Assembly (NCBI GenBank): GCA_900557275.1
Contig: USRX01000004.1
Location: forward strand, 79,924-143,923
Length of the DNA stretch: 64,000 nt
Source of the DNA: an uncultured Roseburia sp.
GTDB taxonomy: Bacteria > Bacillota_A > Clostridia > Lachnospirales > Lachnospiraceae
Direction: 5' to 3'
The position numbers and the translations under genes were made by a program. Positions 47,464-55,183 of the stretch are shown here, piece after piece (positions within the stretch are counted from its first letter, which is position 1; every line of letters starts with the position of its first letter). A model generated the notes under the pieces. The model saw nothing but the letters and a program-made list of their open reading frames with translations. It made no database searches and was not told where the DNA came from.

Positions 47464-48450
47464 ATGAAGGGAAAGCATAGGATTATTATTTCTACAAAAC
47501 GTATAAAATATGATTTTGAGATACGGAGAAATCTGACTGTAATTCGTGGAGATAGTGCAACAGGAAAAACGACACTTGTAGATATGATACGAGATTATGT
47601 GAACAATCCATCGGGAACACCGGTTGAATTAAGCTGTGATAAGAAGTGTTATGTTTTAGAAGGATCATTTTGGAAAGAACAGTTGTCAGCAATGTTTGAT
47701 AGTATCGTATTTATTGATGAAGGAAATGATTTTATTAAAACGCAGGAATTTGCAAGTGCAATTCAGGAAACAGATAATTATTATGTCATTATATCCAGAG
47801 AATCTCTTCCTACATTGCCTTATAGTGTGGAAGAAATTTATGGGATTCGTACTTCTGGAAAATATGGAACTTTAAAACAAAGCTATCATGAGTTTTACAG
47901 AATATATGGTGTTGATGTATATCGTAAAAATATAGAGCCGGAGGTTGTCGTTACAGAGGATAGTAATTCTGGATACCAGTTTTTTGATAATATATGTAAA
48001 GAAAATATGTTAAAGTGCGAATCAATGAATGGAAAATCAAATGTTTTTCATTTTCTGAATCATCATAAAGATGAAAATGTACTGGTAATTGCTGATGGTG
48101 CTGCATTTGGTTCAGAAATTGACAGAGTATTACAGTTGATAAAAAACAGGAATGATATTGCTATATATTTACCAGAATCATTTGAATGGCTGATCTTGCA
48201 CTCTGGAATATTAGAAAATAATGTCATAACTAAAATCGTAGATAGTCCATACGAATATATAGAAAGTCAGGAATATTTTAGCTGGGAAAGATTTTTTACG
48301 GCATGTTTAAGTAACGAAACAAAAGGAACCTATCTTGCATATGCAAAGAAAACGTTAAATCCGGCATATCTGACGAAAAATGTTGAGACAGAAATTCTTT
48401 CACAAATGGATAAAATTAATCTCCATTGGAAAACTGAAAATCTTGAATAA
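47464..48450 (+). CDS. P-loop ATPase partner of the DUF4869-like protein
   Basis: This 328-residue protein has a Walker A motif GDSATGKTTL (residues about 29-38) just behind a short beta-rich start, and a probable Walker B IVFIDE (about 80-85). There is no ABC signature or clear arginine finger. The C-terminal half has ENVLVIADGAAFGSEIDRV, which could be a TOPRIM-like strand-loop. It is not matched to a named family. Together with the preceding gene it may be a small two-gene system. The AT-rich codon use suggests acquisition. Confidence 0.65.
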   Translation: MKGKHRIIISTKRIKYDFEIRRNLTVIRGDSATGKTTLVDMIRDYVNNPSGTPVELSCDKKCYVLEGSFWKEQLSAMFDSIVFIDEGNDFIKTQEFASAIQETDNYYVIISRESLPTLPYSVEEIYGIRTSGKYGTLKQSYHEFYRIYGVDVYRKNIEPEVVVTEDSNSGYQFFDNICKENMLKCESMNGKSNVFHFLNHHKDENVLVIADGAAFGSEIDRVLQLIKNRNDIAIYLPESFEWLILHSGILENNVITKIVDSPYEYIESQEYFSWERFFTACLSNETKGTYLAYAKKTLNPAYLTKNVETEILSQMDKINLHWKTENLE

Positions 48451-48554
48451 AAAAGACTGATTTTGATAAGCAGTTGAACTGTTCTAAAAGTTAGAAGTGA
48501 AAATCTAACGATTGTGGGAATAGTACCATCTTGTTATCAAAATTAGTCTTTTTT
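48449..48554. terminator. Long bidirectional terminator-like structure
   Basis: AAAAAAGACTGATTTTGATAA pairs with TTATCAAAAT-AGTCTTTTTT (about 19 bp). The loop of about 60 bases includes an inner hairpin GTTAGA/TCTAAC. It lies between the convergent ATPase and aroA genes and has T tracts for both strands. Confidence 0.6.
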
Positions 48555-48580
48555 ATATAATATGTTCTTCCTGATGTTAC

Positions 48581-49858
48581 CTACTCCGCCAACCCCAGCA
48601 TATCCTGAAAGAATCCCGGATAGGAGATATCTACGCAGGAGGCATCGGAGAAGGTTGTTTCGCCATCAGCATTTATGCCGGCTACGGCAAAGGACATGGC
48701 GATGCGGTGATCCATATGGGTCTGGATCAGTGCACCGTGAAGCGGTTTCCCACCGCGTATGATCATGCCATCGTCAGTCGCTTCGATATCGGCACCCATG
48801 GCTTTTAAGTTTTCGGTTACTACGGCGATACGGTCAGATTCTTTGACTTTCAGTTCCTGCGCATCTTTGATGATCGTGGTGCCTTCGGCAAAGCATGCCA
48901 TGACTGCGATGACCGGAATCTCGTCGATCAGTGTCGGAATCAGGTCGCCGCCTACTTCGGTGGCTTTCAGATTGCTGGATTTAATAAGCAGATCTGCTAC
49001 CGGTTCGCCGGAAACGGTACGCTCATTCAGCATTGTTACATTGCCTCCCATAGCTTTTGCAACCTGCAGGATGCCGTCACGGGTCGGATTGGTACCCACA
49101 TTCTGGATCAGGATTTCGGAACCCGGAGTGATCAGTCCGGCTGCAATAAAGTAGGCAGCAGAAGAGATATCGCCCGGTACAGCGATTTTCTGGCCGGTCA
49201 GGATTGGGTCTGGCTCGATGGTAGCAGTTGTACCCTCAGATATGATCGTTGCTCCGAAACCGCTCAGCATCAGTTCAGTATGGTTTCTGGATAACTGTGG
49301 TTCTGTGATAGAAGTTTTTCCATCTGCATAGAGACCGGCTAAAAGAATGCTGGATTTTACCTGTGCGGAAGCAACGGGAGAATCGTAGTGGATTCCATGA
49401 AGATTGCCGCCGTGAATGGTAAACGGGGCACAGTTATTCTTGTTTTTGCTGTCAAAAGACGCACCCATCAGAGAGAGCGGTGTCATGATCCGTCCCATAG
49501 GGCGTTTCTGGATGGAAGCATCGCCGGTAATAGTGGTGTCAAACGGCTGACCGGCGAGAATACCGGAGATCAGTCTGGTTGTTGTGCCGCTGTTTCCAGC
49601 ATCCAGAATTTCTGTCGGCGCTGTCAGACCGTGCAGGCCTTTGCCATATATTTTTACGGAGTCTGTATTATTTTCAATCTCAATGCCCAGTTTCCGGAAG
49701 CAGGCAATGGTAGAGAGACAGTCGGCTCCCTGCAAGAAGTTCGTTACCTCTGTCATGCCCCGGGAGATTGCGCCGAACATAACGGAGCGGTGGGAGATTG
49801 ATTTGTCGCCGGGAACTGTAACCGTTCCCTTTAATGCTTTTGTTGTTGTAATCTGCAT
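48581..49858 (-). CDS. aroA: 3-phosphoshikimate 1-carboxyvinyltransferase (EPSP synthase)
   Basis: This 425-residue enzyme transfers enolpyruvate from PEP to shikimate-3-phosphate. Motifs include GTVTVPGDKSISHR (substrate Lys/Ser), LDAGNSGTTTRL and, near the end, DHRIAMSFAVAG. It is the sixth step toward chorismate. A terminator separates it from tyrA, so it may have its own promoter in 49859-49968 or depend on readthrough. Confidence 0.95.
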   Translation of the reverse strand: MQITTTKALKGTVTVPGDKSISHRSVMFGAISRGMTEVTNFLQGADCLSTIACFRKLGIEIENNTDSVKIYGKGLHGLTAPTEILDAGNSGTTTRLISGILAGQPFDTTITGDASIQKRPMGRIMTPLSLMGASFDSKNKNNCAPFTIHGGNLHGIHYDSPVASAQVKSSILLAGLYADGKTSITEPQLSRNHTELMLSGFGATIISEGTTATIEPDPILTGQKIAVPGDISSAAYFIAAGLITPGSEILIQNVGTNPTRDGILQVAKAMGGNVTMLNERTVSGEPVADLLIKSSNLKATEVGGDLIPTLIDEIPVIAVMACFAEGTTIIKDAQELKVKESDRIAVVTENLKAMGADIEATDDGMIIRGGKPLHGALIQTHMDHRIAMSFAVAGINADGETTFSDASCVDISYPGFFQDMLGLAE

Positions 49859-49969
49859 ATGTTAGTTACATCCTTTAAGTAAGTTTTTTGTAAATTGGAT
49901 AAATATTAGTTATGAAAGATTTTTTTGAACATTTGAGCTATCCATTATTAATTTGAAAATATATGAAAA

Positions 49970-50012
49970 ATAAAAATATCGGCAGTGACCAGATTTCATC
50001 AGTCCCTGCCGG
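49970..50012 (-). terminator. Terminator after tyrA (minus strand)
   Basis: On the minus strand CGGCAGGGAC pairs with GTCACTGCCG (one mismatch), followed by ATATTTTTATTTT. Confidence 0.65.
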
Positions 50013-50052
50013 TAATCATTTTTCGATAATCATTTAAAAACAGAAAACCAAT

Positions 50053-51153
50053 TTATTCATATACAGTATAATGGTATTTCCGTAATAATTCAATTGCCTG
50101 TTTGCATGCGGCATAGGTATAAAATTCGATGCTCAACACGCCCTGTTCGTATTCTCTGTTGTGGGTAATACCGATATTTTTGATATTGATATTGTTGGTG
50201 GAGAGGATGGTGGCAACGGTTGCGATGCCGCCGGCTTCGTCTGTCAGGTCGCAGAACAGATGGAAGGACTGGCTGATCGGTCCGGAAATGCTTACGGAGA
50301 AGGAATCCCGGTAATCTTTGGCGCTTTCAAAGAATGCGTAGATGTCTTTGCCATTGCCCTCTGCGATGGTGTTGCGGATCTCCTGTATGGATGCCACATA
50401 AGTGTCCACAAGTTCCAGAATCTGCTGTTTGTTTGCTTGGCAGATGTTTTCCCACATCAGCGGTGAGGAAGAGGAGATACGTGTAATATCTTTAAATCCT
50501 CCGGCTGCGATGGTACGCATGGTGCCGTCTGCATTGTCCAGATGTTTGACCAGGTTCACAAGGGTAGCAGATATAACATGAGGCAGATGGCTGACAGAGC
50601 CTACCATGAAATCGTGCTCTTTGTAATCCAGTACCATGGTTACTGCATCCAGAGAAGCGGTAAAAGTCTGGAATTCCTGTACTTTTGCTTTCGACGTTTT
50701 GGCTGTTGGTGTAATGATGTAGTAAGCATTTTCCAGCATATAGGCAGTAGAATAGGAAAATCCGGTATGTTCCGTTCCGCACATCGGATGTCCGCCGATG
50801 AAGTTTTCTTCCATACCCTGTTCGATGATGGCTTCGTGGATGCCGTGTTTTACACTGCCCACATCGGTCAGTAGCAGGTCTGGATTTTGGGCGATCAGTT
50901 TTTTCATCGTTGGAAGATATTCCGTATTAATAAGAACCGGTGCACACAGATAGATGTAATCGCAGGATGCGAAGTCATCTGTGATCTCGGAATAACCGGT
51001 TGTGATCAGACCGGTTTCCAGTGCCTCTTTTAAGGTATCTTTTGAAGTGTCAAAGGCGATCAGCTCGATGCCCGGGTAGATTCTGTGGATTGTTTTTGCC
51101 ACAGAACCGCCGATATGTCCTAATCCGATAAAACCTATTTTAGATGGAATCAT
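50053..51153 (-). CDS. tyrA: Prephenate dehydrogenase with ACT domain
   Basis: This 366-residue enzyme oxidises prephenate to 4-hydroxyphenylpyruvate for tyrosine. The NAD motif is GFIGLGHIGGSVAKT near the N-terminus, and HPMCGTEHTGF carries the substrate region. The last 70 residues are an ACT domain (GGIATVATILSTNNINI), the likely site of tyrosine feedback. The ATG directly abuts the aroF stop (TAAATG on the minus strand), so the two genes are coupled. Confidence 0.94.
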   Translation of the reverse strand: MIPSKIGFIGLGHIGGSVAKTIHRIYPGIELIAFDTSKDTLKEALETGLITTGYSEITDDFASCDYIYLCAPVLINTEYLPTMKKLIAQNPDLLLTDVGSVKHGIHEAIIEQGMEENFIGGHPMCGTEHTGFSYSTAYMLENAYYIITPTAKTSKAKVQEFQTFTASLDAVTMVLDYKEHDFMVGSVSHLPHVISATLVNLVKHLDNADGTMRTIAAGGFKDITRISSSSPLMWENICQANKQQILELVDTYVASIQEIRNTIAEGNGKDIYAFFESAKDYRDSFSVSISGPISQSFHLFCDLTDEAGGIATVATILSTNNINIKNIGITHNREYEQGVLSIEFYTYAACKQAIELLRKYHYTVYE

Positions 51154-52167
51154 TTAAAACACCCTCCCTGCCAGAATGGTAAATGTACGAAGCTCTTTCA
51201 TGAACTGCTCAAATTCCGGAATGTTTAAGGACTGTGGTCCGTCGGAAAGTGCACAGGACGGATCTGGATGTACTTCAATGATCAGTCCGTCAGCACCGCA
51301 GGCTACCGCTGCTTTGGAAAGTGGCGGGATATAGCTTCTTACGCCGGTGGCATGGCTTGGATCTACGATGACTGGTAAATGGGTTCTTTCTTTTAATACG
51401 CAGACCGCACTGAGATCCAGAGTGTTTCTGGTGGCTGTCTCAAAAGTACGGATGCCGCGTTCACATAAAGTTACCTGCTCGTTGCCGTAGGACATGATGT
51501 ATTCAGCTGCGTTTAACCATTCATCAATGGTAGCAGACAGTCCACGTTTCAACATAACAGGAAGTCCTGCATGTCCGATTTCTTTTAACAGCTCGAAGTT
51601 CTGCATGTTCCGCGCACCGACCTGGATCATATCCACATAGTTTACGGCAATCTCCAGTGCTTTACAGCTGGTTACTTCGCAGATAGTATCAAGTCCGGTC
51701 TCTTCGGATGCCATTTTCATCAGTTTCAGTCCATCTTCGCCAAGTCCCTGGAAAGAATACGGACTGGTACGAGGTTTGAATGCGCCGCCACGGAGCATGG
51801 TTGCACCGGCTTTTTTTACGCCTCTTGCAGCGGCAAGGATCTGCTCCTCATTTTCAACGGCACAAGGACCTGCCATAACGGTAAGGTTTTCCGGCCCGAT
51901 GGATGTGTGTGGAAGTGTTAAAGTAGTCGGTTCCGGATGGAACTTTATGTTTGCGAGCTTATAGCTCTCTGTAATATTTACGATTTTTTCTACGTCTGGC
52001 ATTGCCTGAATACAGTCTTTATCTAACTTTGTTTTATCCCCAACAACGCCGATGATTGTAACTTCTTTTCCTGCGGACAGGTGGGCATAAAGTCCTTTGC
52101 CCTCGATGGTCTGGATGACCTGTTTTACTGAAGCATCGGATGCCAGTGGTTTCATTACTACAATCAT
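51154..52167 (-). CDS. aroF: 3-deoxy-7-phosphoheptulonate (DAHP) synthase
   Basis: This 337-residue enzyme joins PEP and erythrose-4-phosphate, the first step of aromatic synthesis. An N-terminal ferredoxin-like regulatory domain (1 to about 70, [13 protein letters not shown]) precedes the barrel, placing it in the Bacillus/Thermotoga type I-beta group. Barrel motifs: [33 protein letters not shown] and [17 protein letters not shown] precedes the start. It leads the aroF-tyrA unit. Confidence 0.95.
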   Translation of the reverse strand: MIVVMKPLASDASVKQVIQTIEGKGLYAHLSAGKEVTIIGVVGDKTKLDKDCIQAMPDVEKIVNITESYKLANIKFHPEPTTLTLPHTSIGPENLTVMAGPCAVENEEQILAAARGVKKAGATMLRGGAFKPRTSPYSFQGLGEDGLKLMKMASEETGLDTICEVTSCKALEIAVNYVDMIQVGARNMQNFELLKEIGHAGLPVMLKRGLSATIDEWLNAAEYIMSYGNEQVTLCERGIRTFETATRNTLDLSAVCVLKERTHLPVIVDPSHATGVRSYIPPLSKAAVACGADGLIIEVHPDPSCALSDGPQSLNIPEFEQFMKELRTFTILAGRVF

Positions 52168-52270
52168 GAACGTTTCCTCCTTATTAATATGTATGTCATT
52201 TGCAGAATCTGGTATTTTTTTGAGAAAGTGGCTGTTTTAGCCATTTGATAAGTATTCTGCCATGTCGTCT

Positions 52271-52299
52271 ATGATAATGGTTTTTACTAAATATGTCAA
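52271..52299 (-). promoter_or_regulatory. Consensus promoter of aroF-tyrA
   Basis: On the minus strand TTGACA, a 17-bp spacer and TATCAT. The leader is about 100 bases. No T-box or terminator is visible in it. Confidence 0.65.
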
Positions 52300-52407
52300 C
52301 ACTTTAACGTGAAAAAGTGCATGGCAAAATACTGCCAGAGAAAACAGGTAATTGACAAAAACTTTCAGAAAAATTCGAGAAAATAGTGTTAAAAATGCAT
52401 AAAAAGC

Positions 52408-52436
52408 TTGTAATTATTCAAAAAGTTTAGTACAAT
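52408..52436 (+). promoter_or_regulatory. Promoter of the EF-G-like gene
   Basis: TTGTAA, 17 bp, TACAAT; start near 52443, leaving a short leader of about 30 bases. The rest of the 307-bp divergent gap shows nothing further. Confidence 0.6.
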
Positions 52437-52474
52437 ATACCTAAGATTTTTGAAGGGCATGGAGGTATTTAACT

Positions 52475-54559
52475 ATGAATGTTTACACCACAGACAAGAT
52501 CCGCAACGTTGTATTACTGGGACATGGGGGTTCCGGAAAGACTACAATGGTAGAAGCAATGGCGTATCTTGCAGGGATTACCAATCGTATGGGGAAAGTT
52601 GCTGATGGCAATACCATCAGCGATTATGATAAAGAAGAGATCAAAAGAGGATTTTCTATCAGCACATCTGTCGTACCGATCGAATGGAGAGATGTGAAAA
52701 TTAATCTTCTGGACACACCGGGATTTTTCGATTTTGTGGGTGAAGTGGAAGAAGCAGCCGCAGCCGCAGATGCAGCGATCATCGTTGTAAACGGTAAAGC
52801 CGGTGTAGAAGTTGGCACACAGAAAGCATGGGAGATCTGTGAACGTTATAATCTTCCGAGAATGATCTGGGTTACCAATATGGATGATGACAATGCAAGC
52901 TTCCGTCAGGTCGTTGTAGATCTGCAGGAGATGTATGGAAAGAAGATTGCTCCGTTGCATTTGCCAATCCGTGAGAATGGTCAGTTCGTCGGATATGTAA
53001 ATGTCATTCAAATGAAAGCAAAACGCTGGAAAGAAGATGGAACGGTAGATAAGACAGATGTTCCTGATTATTCTTTCGAAAATCTGGAGATTTGCCGGGA
53101 TGCGCTTCTGGAATCCGTAGCTGAGACCAGTGAAGAATATATGGAACGCTATTTTGCCGGCGATGAATTTTCTGAAAATGAGATTCGTCAGGTATTACAT
53201 ACCAATGTGTGCGATGGTTCTATGGTTCCGATTTCCATGGCTTCCGGCACAATGGCAAAAGGCATCTATACATTATTAGATGATATTGTAAAATATCTGC
53301 CAAGCCCGGAGAAAAAAGAGTGTAAAGCGATCAATATCAAATCTAACGAAGTATACGATGCAGATTTCAATTTTGCAAAAGCAAAAAGCGCCTATGTATT
53401 TAAGACGATTGTTGATCCGTTTATCGGAAAATATTCTTTGATCAAGGTAACTTCCGGCGTTATCAAGACCGATGATGTTTTATATAATGAAGAGCACGGT
53501 ATGGATGATAAGATCGGCAAAGTATATGTACTTCGCGGTAACAAACCAGAGGAAGTGCAAGAGCTGCATGCCGGCGATATCGGAGCACTGGCAAAATTAG
53601 GAAAAGTGCAGACTACGGATACATTATCTACCAAGGCGACACCGCTTACCTTTATTAAGACTGCCGTATCCCGTCCATATACATACATGAGTTACAAACC
53701 GGTAAATAAGGGGGATGTGGACAAAGTATCCCAGGCATTGCAGAAGATGATGCAGGAAGACCTTACCTTAAAGGCTGTCAATGACAGTGAGAACCGTCAG
53801 TCATTGCTTTATGGTATCGGCGATCAGCAGCTGGATGTGGTGGTAAGTAAATTAAAAGAAAAATATAAAGTAGAGATTACACTGGAAAAACCGAAAGTTG
53901 CTTTCCGTGAGACAATCCGTAAGAAAGCAGATGTAGAATACAAATACAAAAAACAGTCTGGCGGACATGGGCAGTATGGTCATGTAAAGATGACATTTGA
54001 GCCTTCTGGAAACCTGGAAGAATCCTATGAATTTGACCAGATTGTTGTTGGTGGAGCTGTTCCGAAGAATTACTTCCCGGCAGTAGAAAAAGGTATTCAG
54101 GAATCTGTGGAAAAAGGTCCGATGGCTGGATATCCGGTCGTTGGTGTTAAGGCAGTTCTGTATGATGGATCTTATCATCCGGTAGATTCTTCCGAGATGG
54201 CATTCAAGATGGCTACGATCCAGGCGTTTAAACAGGGATTCATGGAGGCTTCTCCGGTACTGCTTGAGCCGATTGTATCTTTGAAAGTTGTTGTTCCGGA
54301 TAAATATACAGGCGATATCATGGGTAACCTGAACAAACGCCGTGGTCGTGTTCTCGGCATGAATCCGATTGAAGGCGGCAAGCAGGAGATCATTGCAGAT
54401 GTGCCAATGTCAGAACTGTTTGGCTACACCACAGACCTTCGTTCCATGACGGGAGGAAGCGGCGATTACTCATATGAATTTGCACGTTATGAGCAGGCTC
54501 CATCTGATGTACAGGAGCGTGAGATCGCAGCGAGAGCAAATGCTTCCGATGCAGTTTAA
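52475..54559 (+). CDS. EF-G-like translational GTPase (paralogue type)
   Basis: This 694-residue GTPase has the full EF-G architecture: G domain, domain II (about 290-390), III, IV and V. The P-loop reads GHGGSGKTTM instead of the AHIDAGKTT of canonical EF-G, which is typical of the EF-G-like group (fusA2-type) found alongside the main EF-G in Clostridia. DTPGFFDF is the G3 box; the G4 position reads TNMDDD rather than NKMD. Domain IV has the GGHGQYGHVKM start and PVDSSEMAF. It is not beside rpsL/rpsG/tuf, which also argues for a paralogue. The specific role is not settled. Confidence 0.85.
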   Translation: MNVYTTDKIRNVVLLGHGGSGKTTMVEAMAYLAGITNRMGKVADGNTISDYDKEEIKRGFSISTSVVPIEWRDVKINLLDTPGFFDFVGEVEEAAAAADAAIIVVNGKAGVEVGTQKAWEICERYNLPRMIWVTNMDDDNASFRQVVVDLQEMYGKKIAPLHLPIRENGQFVGYVNVIQMKAKRWKEDGTVDKTDVPDYSFENLEICRDALLESVAETSEEYMERYFAGDEFSENEIRQVLHTNVCDGSMVPISMASGTMAKGIYTLLDDIVKYLPSPEKKECKAINIKSNEVYDADFNFAKAKSAYVFKTIVDPFIGKYSLIKVTSGVIKTDDVLYNEEHGMDDKIGKVYVLRGNKPEEVQELHAGDIGALAKLGKVQTTDTLSTKATPLTFIKTAVSRPYTYMSYKPVNKGDVDKVSQALQKMMQEDLTLKAVNDSENRQSLLYGIGDQQLDVVVSKLKEKYKVEITLEKPKVAFRETIRKKADVEYKYKKQSGGHGQYGHVKMTFEPSGNLEESYEFDQIVVGGAVPKNYFPAVEKGIQESVEKGPMAGYPVVGVKAVLYDGSYHPVDSSEMAFKMATIQAFKQGFMEASPVLLEPIVSLKVVVPDKYTGDIMGNLNKRRGRVLGMNPIEGGKQEIIADVPMSELFGYTTDLRSMTGGSGDYSYEFARYEQAPSDVQEREIAARANASDAV

Positions 54560-54680
54560 ACAGATAGAACTATAGAAAAAATAATCCAGACAAACGTATA
54601 GAAAATAGCATACATGTATCTTCATATCGGATGCTTTTGCTCGGGTTATGAGTTGAAGCAACGGTAAAAGATATTTCACA

Positions 54681-54743
54681 CACGAACTCCCTTCGCAGAG
54701 CAGGATATGTCTCCTTTCCTGTTCGCAAGGGAGTTCGTTTTTT
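54681..54743 (+). terminator. Strong terminator after the EF-G-like gene
   Basis: ACGAACTCCCTTCGC pairs with GCAAGGGAGTTCGT around a loop with a small hairpin, followed by TTTTTT. Confidence 0.8.
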
Positions 54744-54864
54744 ACTGTTAAAGTTTCTGAAAGACCTTTGTGCAATGTGTATATAAATGTAAACTGAGCT
54801 GACAGCAAGAACAGGAAATTGTGTTTTTTCCCTTCGGTATCATGTTTTTCACAGATGACTGCCC

Positions 54865-54892
54865 TTGACAATTATCATGGGTGTGATAAAAT
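54865..54892 (+). promoter_or_regulatory. Promoter of leuS
   Basis: TTGACA, 16 bp, TAAAAT. Transcription would start near 54900, so leuS has a leader of about 285 bases. Confidence 0.6.
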
Positions 54893-54899
54893 TCTTATC

Positions 54900-55183
54900 G
54901 TATATGTATTCTTGGTGCAGTGTTTTCAAAATTAGTGTTTGACAATGAAAAAACGATTGTCGGTATCAATTTTGGATACGGAATAGGACAGGTTTTTACA
55001 AAAACATAGAAAGTCAGACAAAAAAAGGCAGGCTGACAGTTGATTTTGAAGAGCAGAACCATAATCAGAGCGGATTCAGAATGATGGTTTGATTTATTTT
55101 GGATCAGTGGGTACATATTGATAAAGATACTTGTGGTTTTTCACAGTCGGGAAACCATTGAGATATTAGGAGGAATCGTAATT
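54900..55183 (+). other. Structured leuS leader without T-box motif
   Basis: The leader has nested pairs CAAAATT/AATTTTG with GACAAT/ATTGTC (about 54927-54974), and AACCAT/ATGGTT with AATC/GATT (about 55059-55093). There is no AGGGTGG T-box sequence, no specifier-type stem I and no clear terminator. No gene is supported in it. Confidence 0.4.

Noticed and set aside
54900..55183. T-box for tRNA-Leu upstream of leuS
   Set aside because: No AGGGTGG motif, specifier loop or terminator is present.
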